From: Bryopsis sp. KO-2023
Taxonomy: Eukaryota; Chlorophyta; Ulvophyceae; Bryopsidales; Bryopsidaceae
Assembly: GCA_030272585.1 (NCBI GenBank)
Contig: BSYQ01000001.1
Span: forward strand, 2,914,001-2,978,000
Direction of reading: 5' to 3'
DNA length: 64,000 bases
The notes beneath the pieces were generated by a model, which saw only the letters and a list, made by a program, of their open reading frames with translations, had not been told where the DNA came from and ran no database searches. Below, one piece after another: positions 1-11,496 of this stretch. The first letter of the stretch is position 1; each line of letters opens with the position of its first letter. Position numbers and translations under genes: made by a program.

Positions 1-310
1 AAATTACTTCTTCCTGTTTCTCTCTCCTCTTGTTGTTCTTCTTCACACAAAAACTTGTCCGCCCATTTTTCTGCCTCCTTTGTTTTTTTTATCACAAATA
101 AAACTGACCCTTCCTTTTTTTTTCCCTCTCCTTTTGTATTTTTCTTCACACATAACATTGACATGCCCTTTTTTCGGCCCTCTTCCTTTTTTCACACAGA
201 AAATTGACCCATCACATGGACTTCAGGAAGAGAAATCCAAAATGACCCAAATGTCAATTAGACAACACGCAAATTCACATCAGATTTAAGTTTGTTCTTT
301 TTCTTCCTCA
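1..310. other. Pyrimidine-rich flank of the tandem array
   Basis: No gene is visible. The stretch is C/T-rich on the plus strand and carries loosely repeated segments in which a TTCACACA-like motif is followed by an AATTGACCC-like motif and a run of C and T. It looks like a more decayed edge of the satellite that starts near 311. Short open frames here are low-complexity and not credible as proteins. Confidence 0.5.
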
Positions 311-2450
311 GTGGAAATTAATGACTGGAAATCAAAAGTTCACCCCATCATGGCCAGCCCAAAAAAAATATTCCCTTCCCTTCCCCTCTTTTTTTCTTTT
401 TTGATTTTTTTGATAAAGCACCCGTTTGTGGAAAATAAGGACTGGATATCAAAAGTTCACCCCAAAGAAATTCCCTTTCCCCTCTTTTTTCTTTTTTGAT
501 TTTTTGTTTCAAATCTTCCACTAGTGGAAATGAATGACTGGAACTGGATATCAAAAGTTCACCCAAATGAAAGATTCCCTCTCCCCTCTTTTTTTCTTTT
601 TCTTTTTTTTTTTTTTTAAGCACCCGCTTCTGGAAATTAAGGACTGAAAATCAAAAGTTCACCCAAAATAAAAGATTCCCTTTCCCCTCTTTTTTTCTTT
701 TTTGATTTTTTTATAAAGCACCCGTTTGTGGAAATCAATGACTGATAATCAAAATTTTACCCCATCATGGTCAGCCCCAAGGAAAACATTCCCTCCCCTT
801 CCCCTCTTTTTTTCTTTTCTTTTTTTTTTTTTTTAAAGCACCCGTTTCTGGAAATTAAGGACTGGATATTGAAAGTTTACCCCAAAGAAAAGATTCCCTT
901 TCCCCTCTTTTTTTCTTTTTTGATTTTTTTATGAAGCACCCGTTTGTGGAAATCAATGACTGATAATCAAAATTTTACCCCATCATGGTCAGCCCCAAGG
1001 AAAACATTCCCTCCCCTTCCCCTCTTTTTTTCTTTTCTTTTTTTTTTTTTTTTAAAGCACCCGTTTCTGGAAATTAAGGACTGGATATCGAAAGTTTACC
1101 CCAAATAAAAGATTCCCTTTCCCCTCTTTTTTTCTTTTTTGATTTTTTTATAAAGCACCCGTTTGTGGAAATCAATGACTGATAATCAAAATTTTACCCC
1201 ATCATGGTCAGCCCCAAGGAAAACATTCCCTCCCCTTCCCCTCTTTTTTTCTTTTCTTTTTTTTTTTTTTTAAAGCACCCGTTTCTGGAAATTAAGGACT
1301 GGATATTGAAAGTTTACCCCAAAGAAAAGATTCCCTTTCCCCTCTTTTTTTCTTTTTTGATTTTTTTTATAAAGCACCCGTTTGTGGAAATCAATGACTG
1401 ATAATCAAAATTTTACCCCATCATGGTCAGCCCCAAGGAAAACATTCCCTCCCCTTCCCCTCTTTTTTTCTTTTCTTTTTTTTTTTTTTTAAAGCACCCG
1501 TTTCTGGAAATTAAGGACTGGATATTGAAAGTTTACCCCAAAGAAAAGATTCCCTTTCCCCTCTTTTTTTCTTTTTTGATTTTTTTTATAAAGCACCCGT
1601 TTGTGGAAATCAATGACTGATAATCAAAATTTTACCCCATCATGGTCAGCCCCAAGGAAAACATTCCCTCCCCTTCCCCTCTTTTTTTCTTTTCTTTTTT
1701 TTTTTTTTTAAAGCACCCGTTTCTGGAAATTAAGGACTGGATATTGAAAGTTTACCCCAAAGAAAAGATTCCCTTTCCCCTCTTTTTTTCTTTTTTGATT
1801 TTTTTTATAAAGCACCCGTTTGTGGAAATCAATGACTGATAATCAAAATTTTACCCCATCATGGTCAGCCCCAAGGAAAACATTCCCTCCCCTTCCCCTC
1901 TTTTTTTCTTTTCTTTTTTTTTTTTTTTAAAGCACCCGTTTCTGGAAATTAAGGACTGGATATTGAAAGTTTACCCCAAAGAAAAGATTCCCTTTCCCCT
2001 CTTTTTTTCTTTTTTGATTTTTTTTATAAAGCACCCGTTTGTGGAAATCAATGACTGATAATCAAAATTTTACCCCATCATGGTCAGCCCCAAGGTAAAT
2101 ATTCCCTTCCCTTCCCCTCTTTTTTTGATTTTTTTTGATTTTTTTTTTAAAGCACCCGTTTCTGGAAATTAAGGACTGGATATCAAAAGTTTACCCCAAA
2201 TAAAAGATTCCCTTTCCCCTCTTTTTTTCTTTTTTGATTTTTTGTTTCAAATCTTCCACTAGTGGAAATGAATGACTGGAACTGGATATCAAAAGTTCAC
2301 CCAAATGAAAGATTCCCTCTCCCCTCTTTTTTTCTTTTTCTTTTTTTTTTTTTTAAGCACCCGCTTCTGGAAATTAAGGACTGAAAATCAAAAGTTCACC
2401 CAAAATAAAAGATTCCCTTTCCCCTCTTTTTTTTTTTTTTTTTTTTTTAA
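311..2450. repeat. Tandem array with 219-bp higher-order unit (two alternating monomers of about 99 and 120 bp)
   Basis: The anchor GCACCCG recurs at 418, 620, 718, 838, 936, 1057, 1155, 1275, 1374, 1494, 1593, 1713, 1812, 1932, 2031, 2152 and 2357. Spacing alternates between 98-99 and 120-121 bp, so the true period is a 219-bp dimer. One monomer carries GTTTGTGGAAATCAATGAC and the other GTTTCTGGAAATTAAGGAC. Each ends in a C/T-rich block with long T runs. The copies anchored at 1275, 1494, 1713 and 1932 look identical or nearly so, which suggests recent unequal crossover or conversion. Open frames inside are by-products of the period (219 = 3 x 73) and not genes. Confidence 0.93.
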
Positions 2451-2453
2451 TAA

Positions 2454-2574
2454 CCCGGCAAGAAACTGACCCATAAAAGGAGAGTACGGGAATGTAATTT
2501 AATCAGAATCGATGATGACATTGTTTTTTCAAATAAAAAATAGCCTGAATATCGGCTTTTTTTTTCTTGCCGGG
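2454..2574. repeat. 12-bp inverted repeat at the array edge
   Basis: CCCGGCAAGAAA at 2454-2465 is matched by its exact reverse complement at 2563-2574, about 97 bp away. It sits between the end of the satellite and the 3' end of the minus-strand gene that stops at 2594. It could be a hairpin, a decayed element end or chance. Confidence 0.45.
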
Positions 2575-2593
2575 GGTGTTATAATTTTTTTTA

Positions 2594-3422
2594 TTAGCAA
2601 GAAGAGGATGGAGCAGCTCCATCCCCTCTTGCCACCTGGTGTCTTTTGTACGTAAATTTGATCGACATTTTTTTAGGGGGGTCTACCCTTCGACGTCTCG
2701 CAAAAAACTGTTTTACCCCTTTCCCGAGGAGCACTAGCTTGGATCCGAGATAGGCGAGAAGCATGAAGAGGACGGAGATCAGCTTCCGGAAGATGAAGAC
2801 GATGATCACCTTCAAGCAGAAAAGAAACCTGGGATCCACTTCACTTGGCGGTATAGGGCAGATCTACAAGCAAAAAAAAAAAGCACAAACAGTCACATCA
2901 TGATACATTGACCCACAGAAATCATAATCTCATAGATCAATCATGATCACACGCCCACATCGATCCACTTCAATGTTGATCTTTTGAGAGTTTCAGAAAA
3001 GTTTCACACAACTGAGCCTGACATCACATCTGAGCTCATCAGATGTCAAAAACTATTGACTGGTCTTGAACCATCAAGCAATCAGGGTCGAGCAGTAGTT
3101 AAATTTTCTGAAAAATGAATGAGGAAGAAGACAGTGTCCCAGCAGATCATATGAAAACTTGATTCACAGCAAATGTAAGAAATATCAATGGCACCTCAAC
3201 AGGACAAAAAAATGCACACTCAGATCAATGCTCACCAGCTTGGACTTCCTCTCCAGGGAACGATTCCACATCTCCACGGCAATCTCACCGTAGTACCTAC
3301 CGTAGTAATATTCTACGGCAGGCACTACAGGTGAGACCACCTCGCCAGCGCTCCCACAACCAACAGAGCTCCTCCCAATGAGAGCCCCGACCACGATGCC
3401 CAGGATGAAGGTGACCAGAGCT
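2594..3422 (-). CDS. Partial membrane protein, unrecognised (3' exons only)
   Basis: Two exons join in phase: 3422..3236 and 2863..2594 (stop). The donor is CTG|GTGAGC and the acceptor follows a T-rich tract ending TTGTAG. The first exon is preceded by a clean acceptor (GTGACTTTCAG), has no ATG, and meets an in-frame stop upstream, so at least one 5' exon is missing from this model. The protein has a hydrophobic glycine-rich segment near the start (ILGIVVGALIG), a tyrosine-rich loop, then a strongly hydrophobic stretch (FLFCLKVIIVFIF to LLAYLG) followed by a basic RRRR cluster, consistent with two membrane spans and a cytosolic basic tail. I do not recognise a family. Confidence 0.5.
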
Positions 3423-5450
3423 CTGAAAGTCACATCCGTCAATAACTCAGTTCAGACGCTCTGCCACAAGCTTGTCTTGTTACGCTCTGCGATTCGTTTC
3501 GCTTTGTTATGCTCTGTGTTTCGTTTCGTTTTGTTATGTTCTGTGTTTTGTTTACGTTTTCTTATAGTCTGTGTTTTGTTTCGTTCTTTTATAGTCTATG
3601 TTTTGTTTTGTTATAAAAAAAGCGCAGCGACGACACTACGGCGTCGTCGAAGGGATCGCGCATCAATCGAGAACTAATTCGCAAGGGTCACTTTTTCGAA
3701 GAAACGCGAGCCGTTTGCCAAAGGATGTCTTTCAAAAAGTTTCGTCCAAACAAGCTGGTTTCATGAAGTCGTCAACGGTTGGAGAAAGATAGGTAGGACA
3801 GAACCAATCAAAGCGAGACTCACATCGGCACAACTCGACGCTGCTGCTTCCCCATGACGTCCGACTGCGGTGAAAAGGTGGCAGCAAGCGGCGCAAAGAC
3901 GAGAGCAACGAACGGTAACGGCAGAAAGGCAAGCTTGCAAGAAAGAAAACTCGGTTGCGCGGGGTCCTAAAGAAGGCACGGCATTCACCTCCGTGTCAGC
4001 ATGACGTAATGTGCTATGGTTACAACAGAAGTTCAAAAATCAGTATTTTCGATAGGGTCGATAGGGGTTACTGGGAAGAACAAAATCTTGTCTTCATGAG
4101 TTTGGTTGGGTGTCCTTGGACTGTGAGGGGTTTTTCCAACCAAAAGTTATCGATAAGTATGTGTGGATGTCAAGTGGTGGTGCAAAAATGAATTATTTCC
4201 AGAAATGCTTGGTTGGTTTCCTTAATACAGTTTACAGACCGTCAGAGGAAAGAATACAATTATGGAATTACATGTAGACACAAAGCATTTTGATGCTTGA
4301 CTTGTGCAGCAATTCTACGAGTTCAGAACGATCATTAGAAATATGTATTTGGACTCGTTACACACTCAAACCCCCTTAAGCTGTGGCTATACAATCAAGC
4401 CAGTGCCTGTTAAAAGTAGCATCTTGCAATCTTGTTCTTGTGCTGCTTTCGGTCTATTTCTGTGTACCCGAAAGACTGGGGAAGGACTGAGAATCTATGT
4501 AAATTTTTGTATTGGCTGGTGCTCTGTGAGAATATTCATGCCCGACGATGTCCTGGTGACTCTACAGCACACTGGAAATAAGTTTTTTGATCTTTCAAAA
4601 CTTAATCAACTGTGGGACTCCAGGGGATTCAACAAACTCTCCTCCTCCGCTCCTTCTAAGAGCATGCTCACAAAAGTGGCTGAAGTTTAGAGGGGTTTTA
4701 CTGGGTCTACCCCCTTGTTGGAATCATCCATAAACCATATGAATCCATCTGAAACACCAGTCAGACCACCAACTTTCCTTAAAACGAATGAGGTATTAAC
4801 ATGAGTGGGCACTGGTAGTTCGTGTTTTCGCAGGATGACTGCAATGCTCGAAAATGTCAGTCACAAATGTGTTGCCTGAAGGCTTAAAAAGAGCAACATT
4901 ACGTCTCAGAAAATTCGTTGCAGTTCCTCTTTCCCAAAGGTTGATCCGTGCGCCACATCTCCCCACTTCCAACACCAAGGACTTGGATGCTTGTCCGCCG
5001 GTTGTGACAGTGCCCAAGACGCTTCCTGCCCTCGCAGACCTTTGAATTTTGCCACAAGTTTTGTTGTGATCGCTGCTTGTGCTTTTGTTAAGAATAGCGA
5101 CTTATAGGAATAGAATCCACCCGTTGCTACCGAGTCCAGGTGAAAATTATTGCACCATTACTTACCAACACTGGTTTTAGTTGAACGATGTTCAACTATG
5201 GGTACTCATAGCTGAAAGCGTTCTGTCAAATGAGTCAGTTATTGTTGAGGGGGGACACCAATATTTGTTTTATCGATCGATGAACAGACACCACCTATTT
5301 ACCAGCTGGTAGTGTTTGCCTGTTACTTCCGGCTGGGATGTCAAAGTTAAAGGAAGCCCTCCATCAAATTTCTGACGCCACCTCGCAAACAAACCGAGTG
5401 CACCACTGGCCTCCACTGTATCTCACTATCGACTTCCATGAAAATGACTT
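3423..5450. other. Unassigned spacer with short tandem repeats and weak exon candidates
   Basis: 3504-3614 holds about four degenerate copies of a 28-32 bp unit built on TCTGTGTTTTGTTTCG. An ATG at 3725 opens a short basic reading frame (MSFKKFRPNKL) ending at a possible donor; this could be a first exon but nothing downstream joins convincingly. Between 4796 and 5045 both strands are open for 60-70 codons, with a plausible acceptor (TTTTCGCAG) near 4835; I cannot tell which strand, if either, is coding. No RNA gene is seen. Confidence 0.3.
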
Positions 5451-6328
5451 TCACAACGTTTTGGCATGCTCAGTTGTTCCTGGAAAAATTGGAATTTCCG
5501 TCACTCCAAGGCTTTCCAGAGTTTCCTCATCCTCTTGGTCGCATTCCAGCGTTTTCTTCGCACCACATTCGTATTCCGTGTCCTGAGCTTTCATCTCTAC
5601 ATGTTGCTCCCTGCTCTTTTTCGTGATTGGTAAATTTTTGCGAGGCCATGTGAAACATGAAAGAGCTGCCGTTGTAAAATAACCTCCTGGGTGATTGAGA
5701 GAGGGGCTGTAATAAGCACAAGGCCACGCATCCTCAGCTCCACTTTTGCATTCTGTACGTGCAGCATTTCGTTCGCTTGGGTCGTTTGTACAATTCTTTT
5801 CCCCCAGGGATTCTTTGCAAGGCGTCACAGTTATCATAGCATCGAACGTCTCGGAGTCTTCCTGACAAGCCATGGACAGAACGAAGGCGGCCGATTCCAG
5901 AGCGGACGTTGGATCAAGCTCATCCCTGCTGGGATTCAACGCGCCAAACTCCTTCAACAATATCTCCACCATCAATCCGACCTCGCCCTTCTTCTGTTCC
6001 CCATTTCCCACCTGTACACCCTGCAGGGTTGCAAAAACTAATGAAGTAGCAACCCAAAAAGAGCAGGGAGTGGATTGCCTCGGTAGACATCAAAACAAAA
6101 CGACAGACATGCAGATTCGAGAGTCCTAGACAAGTTCGAGATAGAAAGCACACTCCAACTTCTCAGCGTTGCACTGCCAGCTCCCATTTCGGAACTGTAG
6201 AATCCATACCAACAAACGAGTGTAAGGGAGCCAAGGCTCGATACCTTGTTGCCAATTTCAGGTGCGTCTCTGGTCAGCGCATAATTCACAGCGTTGATGT
6301 CTGCACCGACTGGAGCGACAACCGACAT
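5451..6328 (-). CDS. Hypothetical protein, two exons
   Basis: Exons 6328..6245 and 6020..5451 join in phase 0 (AAG|GTATCGAG donor; acceptor CCCTGCAG), giving about 217 aa from the ATG at 6328. The frame also stays open upstream to a possible acceptor (TTTTTCAG) near 6359, so the true start may lie in an earlier exon. The first 95 residues look like a real helical protein (LMVEILLKEFGALNPS, then a run of Ala, Ser and Glu). The second half is rich in Cys, Glu and Lys and less convincing, so a further intron may exist after residue 95. No family recognised. Confidence 0.38.
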
Positions 6329-6358
6329 GGCTGGACGAGGCCAATTAGCAGGGAGCCC

Positions 6359-7099
6359 CTGAAAAATTCGGTGGAGCAGCTATTCAGCGGAGCTGCATTT
6401 CATTCTCGTTGTGAGTGGCACGTAAGTGATGCTACGGTTAGAAACAAACATGGATTTTTTTTTTTCCAAATTGTGCATTTGCACGATTGGTCACATCCAT
6501 GGGCGTTTCCCTTTCTGAAAAGATTGGAAAGAGCTCTTCTGAAAAGCTCGTGAAGGCAGCTCAACAATTGTATTCTCTACTTCTTGTTCATAAGGTTTTT
6601 CTCTTTTTTTGTCCTTGTTTTCTCTACTCGTCAATCAATCAAGACTTACAACCCACAGCAAAAGGGCGCCATCACCTTCCAAGCTTGAGGTATCTTTGTT
6701 CTTTAAGATAGGAGGAATGCATATCATGAAGCATCAATAATAGAAATTTGGCATCAGCCGTGTTATCGTGTTAATTGTGGAGGGAACATAGGTGCAAATC
6801 TTACAGAATCTTCCCACAAGAAATACACCCTGTTCATTGATCAGAAGAGGGTTTGATTTGTTGGGTCGGTTCTGTACAGGGTGTTACAATTAAACGAAAG
6901 AAAGACCTGCAGAAACAATGCTATCAGCAATCCACCTAATATACAGTCACATCTCTTCACCACTCGCCATACGTTCTCCAGGACACAAAAGCCCCTGTGT
7001 CAAAAGAAAAAAAAAATAAATCCCACGCCAAATAAAGCTGCTTCCAACACCCGATTGTCACCCCAAGCCAAAGTTCAAATTCTCTCCTCCATTTTTGCC
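6359..7099. other. Intergenic, no gene recognised
   Basis: This lies between two minus-strand genes: the 3' end of the FemAB-like gene (stop at 7100) and the 5' side of the hypothetical gene. It is AT-rich with A and T runs. It may hold missing 5' exons of the gene to its left; none could be placed with a matching phase. Confidence 0.4.
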
Positions 7100-9527
7100 C
7101 TAGGGGTTTTTGAACGGAGAGTCAGCCGTGAGGTGCTCCATAGCTGCTGCGTTTTGAAGTTTCTCCCGTTTCAAGGCTTGGGCAACCAGGGTGCGCAGCT
7201 TGGGTTCACGCACATAATGAGATGAGTACGTGGGGGAGGGCAGATACCCTCGTTGAATTTTGTGCTGCCCTTGCGCCCCAGCTTCCACCGTAGAAATCTT
7301 GTTTTCAATTGCAACATCCAATGCCTGGAAGAACATCGAGCACAATCACTGTCTATTTCGGCGCCAATTTCACGCAGGAAAAGTTGGAATTTGTGGTCAT
7401 ATTTGACAAAAAAAGGTTAGGAAATAAAGCCATCCATAACTAAGCAAGAGTCCCAATCCATCCGCAGCAGCTTCTCAATGGTGGGTTATTTCGTAGCCAA
7501 CAGAAGCAAGTTTGTCGATTACCTGATAATACGACAGCTCGAAATGCAAGTGACGAAAGTCCACACCACGGCGTTTACCCCACACTCGTCCAAAGAGCTT
7601 GTCAGATGCAATCAAATTCAAAGCGGCGGCAACTGAATCTCCCCCTGAGTCCTCCGCCACGAACAACAACACGTCGTCCCCGAGGTTCTCCCCCATCATG
7701 TGGAAAAATTCTCTGGTCAAATAATCTTCTCCCCACTTGCGGTTGCAAGTGTCCAAATAAAAAGTGTAAAAATCGTCCCAATCGGAAGCCTTAATGTCTG
7801 AACCTCTCAGTCTCCGAACAGACAGTCCATGTTTCTGGAGGCATTTGCGTTCCTGAAAGCATGCAATAGTTGCCTTAGCGTCCCAACTCAAGCCCCCCTT
7901 TTCCTATCCATCATTTCTCCACAACTTTGGCATAAAAAATTTTACATAAAAAACATCACTGTGTTGTAATGGGCACCAGATACAAGTAAAACTACTCAAA
8001 GCACCATATTGAGGAAATGGCCGTCAAGTCAGCTACAGTAGCAGATGGCCTTTGGCGGGGCAAGGGATTATATAGATATATAAATAGATGATAGATTTCT
8101 TCGACAGGTTTCCATTAGTCAAAATGCAGCAGAAAGAAATGCATTGTTTTTCCATCGGCACCTGTCTGTCCAACTCATATTTTTCATCCAATTGCATTTT
8201 CTACTATTGATACGTAATGCTGATTGATGTGTTTGATTGTAATTAAAAAAATCACCTGTTTGATAGTCTTCCTCCTGGACTGTTTCAGGTCCAGCAGAAA
8301 ATCGTTGAATGTTTCATAACCCTTATTCTGCCAATGATACTGCATGCCCATTCGCCCAATAAATCCCTCACTTTCCAGAGCTTCATATTCTGAGTCTGTG
8401 TTGAAAGTCATGTGCAGGGAGGAAACATCCATCGAATCTATATTCAACAACAACGATTAGTGGTTGATCGGCCAGACAGCACCTCAATTCATACAGCCCG
8501 TAGAATCGGACAAGAGCATTTCTTAATGGAGTGGTACGTCCACATCAAAAATCTGCACTGCGGGCGTGAGGACACTGATTCTTTTCTTTTTTTCTTTTTT
8601 TTAAATTTATGTATTTATATTTAAAATAAAAGAAAATATTTTATTTTTATTTTTTTTAGTATATATATTTACATATTTTATATTTCGCTCACCTGCTATA
8701 GCTTTCAATCCTTGAGCCAAAACGCCCACAACCCGGTCTGCATATGGACCTGGCCTAGTTAGCATCCTGCTGCCAGTCACTGGAGTGAAAGGCACGCAGC
8801 TCTGCAATTTAGGGTAGTATCTTTTGCCCATGTAATGACACACTTCCGCCCATTGATGATCGAATACATATTCCCCATAGCTATGCCCCTGGAATGAAAC
8901 CAATGTCACTGCTAAGCAAGCATTCTCTACAATTTGCAGTTTGTTTAGCTTCGACCACACGGAAGGGGAGAAAAGTCAAACACCAGGGATGAGTTGAAAT
9001 TATCAAAATCACCCCACCTTGAGATATAGAGGGCAACATCCGAGGAGAGTGCCATCCTCCGATGATACTAGCACATGCTGGGCCAGCCACCCCTTGGTTT
9101 GGACCTGCACCAACATTATCGACAAGCCTCTTGCATGAACAGTTGCACCACCACCCATGCCATATCCGCAAAAGCAGAAACAGACAATGTTGAAGAGCAT
9201 GGACCATCATTTCGCAGCAATAATGCCCTTCTCACCGCAGAATCGCTGGCCTCCAACGCATCCAGAAACTCCCACGACACGAATGGGTTGTAGTCTGATG
9301 CTCCTTTTGCACATGCATTCCACTCCTCTGCTGAAACCTGCACCCGAAATGCATGGCGTTACAAAACCGGCTTCGTTCATGATTTCGATCAGGAACTGGG
9401 TGACCACCCTCGATATTTCTCACACCTTGTTGATGTTCGAAATCACTTCGATGCGAAGCTCGATGGAATCCTGATCATCTCTTGTTTCGGCTGCTCCGTT
9501 CATATCCTGGCGTCGCAAACTCGACAT
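7100..9527 (-). CDS. FemAB-like (DUF482, PF04339-type) acyltransferase-fold protein
   Basis: Seven exons keep phase throughout: 9527..9426, 9337..9236, 9104..9018, 8888..8693, 8437..8256, 7852..7523 and 7324..7100, giving 407 aa. Family landmarks appear in the expected order: an NPFVSWEFLDALE motif near residue 50, GWLAQHVLV, SYGEYVFDH, a TGSRMLTRPG segment, QYHWQNKGY, a KRK-like basic helix, and the C-terminal signature VEAGAQGQHKIQRGYLP with PTYSSHY. The family has a GNAT/FemABX-type fold, is widespread in proteobacteria and occurs in plants and algae under names such as peptidoglycan biosynthesis/recognition protein; its substrate is unknown to me. No obvious signal or transit peptide precedes the domain (34 polar residues). 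The length fits a complete family member. Confidence 0.88.
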
Positions 9528-10079
9528 CAATTGTTAATTTTCCAAGACGCCGTTTCGTGATCGCTCACAGCAAACAGAATGGAAAGAAAACCAAATAAAT
9601 CACCATGTACAGTTATGCCCTTAAAGGGGGGGGGGGGGGGGCAACATTACAAGACAAGTTGTAATAGGAGGTCTCCTGGAAATTGATGGCAGAGGAGTTC
9701 ATGTTGAGACATGTGCCAAATGTGCAGATAGATGCATTCACAGGATGACAAACCTTCGCATGCACATCTTGATCAGATTCTGAAACCACCCCATGCCCCC
9801 TCCTCGAATCAGCAACACGAACCTGCTCACAGAATTCTTGTCACTCCAGAACGAAGCACAGGAAAAAAAATACAAGTTCGTAGAAAAAGGGGTGATACTG
9901 ACGTCTGCAGAGAAGCGTTGTGGGCGAACGAAGCTCCGACTACATCTGTGAAAGCATTTGGGTTCCGCGAAGATCAGAGGTCGAGTCGTCGAGCGGAGGA
10001 TCGGCATCGCACTTCGTGGCAGTGGGGGTGGATGAGGAGAGGAGGAGCAGCCTTCAAGTTCACAGGCTGCCAGTCTGTC
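9528..10079. other. Divergent spacer with a 16-G run
   Basis: This separates the FemAB-like gene (minus, ATG at 9527) from the Nudix gene (plus). It contains an uninterrupted G run at 9626-9641. The plus-strand frame used by the Nudix domain is open back to about 9732, but its composition (His, Arg and Gln, no motif) reads like untranslated leader rather than protein. Confidence 0.4.
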
Positions 10080-10731
10080 ATGGTGAGAGTGCGCGGTTTG
10101 GATGTGATTTGTTGGCGGCAAAATGAAACAGCGGATGTTGAATTGGTTGCAGATTGCCAGCAACTCCCCCCTCAACGTTTATCTGTCACCTATGTGCTTG
10201 GCCGAACCCACAAGCATCTTCACAGAATGCTTACAACGGCGCCCAAGTATTTCGGGGCAATATTGCTCTCGAGAGGACTCGATCAAGTCGCCCTCGTGAA
10301 GCCTGACGGTTGCCCGGCGTGGTGTTTTCCAATCGGTGCAAAAGATTATGAAATCGGAAAACAAGCCGCTGTGTCTGTGGTGTTCAACCAAACAGGCCTG
10401 CAGATTGCATCGGATCTAGACGACGAGTTTGTGGAGGTACGAGATCTCTCCACTTGTTCGCCTTCGTAGAGGCGTCCCCCTTCACGCAGGTCTTCACTCT
10501 GAAGGATGTCGTGTTCAGGCGGAGTTTCCTGAGGGTACTGGACAGTATGCGCGCCTGTATATCGCGCACAGCTTGGGCGCGAAGACCTTGAAGCCTTTGA
10601 GGGATGCTCAGGTTATGGAGGCGAAGTGGCTACCCTTGAGCGACGTCGTAGACCTTCCGGACGATACTTGCCCTCAAACCCATCCTGTCTTTCCATTCGC
10701 CAAGGGGCTCAAAGAGTTCCTCGCAAGGTGA
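10080..10731 (+). CDS. Dcp2-type Nudix domain protein lacking the catalytic residues
   Basis: Exons 10080..10436 and 10519..10731 join in phase 0 (donor GAG|GTACGAG, acceptor GTGTTCAG). The domain opens with YFGAILLSRGLDQVALVK and a WCFPIGAK loop equivalent to GWGFPKGK of Dcp2, and closes with AKWLPLSDVVDLP and PFAKGLKEFLAR, as in mRNA-decapping Nudix domains. The Nudix box should read G-x5-E-x7-REUXEEXGU; here the aligned segment is AAVSVVFNQTGL, so the Arg and all three metal-binding Glu positions are replaced. The Dcp2 N-terminal regulatory domain is absent. The start is uncertain: ATG 10080 is followed by a donor-like GTGAGAGT, and ATG 10227 is an alternative. It is probably a non-hydrolytic RNA- or nucleotide-binding relative. 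Confidence 0.66.
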
Positions 10732-11496
10732 CGCTCTGCGCTTATTTGCTCAGCCACGTCTTGGACCTTTTGACGTCCATATCTTTTTTTTTTCTTTTTT
10801 TTTTTCTTTTTATTGAATGTTAAATCCAGATGGTGTTCAAATTCAAAAGACACTCAAAAAGCTCCTGCTTGGATATTTGCAATTTTTTGTATGGATGGAG
10901 CGACCATTCATCGCTTAGATAGCAGCAGTCTCGAAGGGGGGGCTCCTAATTTCTTGCTGGCTTTGTAGACGACATGAGCTGCGACTGGGTTCTGCTGATC
11001 CTGAGATGGGAAAAATTTTGGTCTACAATAAAGACAGATGGATGGGTCCATTGCCAAGCACTGCTCTCAAAACTTGGTTACAAGAGTCTCGGGTAGGGTG
11101 GATTTGGGAGGGGGGGGGGGGAACTTGACAAAAGGAAAGGACTTCAGAGTTCTCTCCATGAATTCTAGGAGGTTAGATTCATGGAAAGAGCAACTGTGAA
11201 CAGAACGCTCTGCCTAGCAAATGGATCTCATTAATTTTCACCCCTTCAAGAAGGGGTTTGCCGCTCGGTGGATTCCTTCTTGACACGAGAATTATGACCA
11301 CTCGAGGAACAGCTGAAAAGTGGTGGTTTTAATTCTTGGTGAATGAATGATATCCAATTTCGCTGTCTGGCATAATCTCTGCCTGTTTTTCGCAGCTATT
11401 CGATTTCCCCACCTGATTCTTGTTTCATTTCTTCCGCTCTCTCTCTCTTTCTTTCTTTTTTTCTTTTTCTTCATTTTGGTTTTTCCACGCATGTAG
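10732..11496. other. Spacer, possible undetected 5' exon(s) of the dsRNA-binding gene
   Basis: No confident coding exon. G runs occur at about 11108-11120. The downstream dsRNA-binding gene has no start codon in its first recognised exon, so its 5' exon should lie here. A short ATG frame at 11294 was considered, but its donor phase does not match. Confidence 0.35.

Noticed and set aside
1204..2058. Four identical 65-codon open frames in tandem
   Set aside because: They arise because the 219-bp repeat period is divisible by three; the translation is homopolymer-driven and has no protein character.
311..2450. Resemblance to a CRISPR array
   Set aside because: There are no unique spacers; both alternating monomers are repeats, and the genome is eukaryotic.
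4304..4690. 128-codon plus-strand frame
   Set aside because: No motif, no splice signals at useful phases, composition like noncoding DNA.
9732..10079. Long N-terminal extension of the Nudix protein
   Set aside because: The frame is open but has no motif and unusual composition; it reads as leader sequence.
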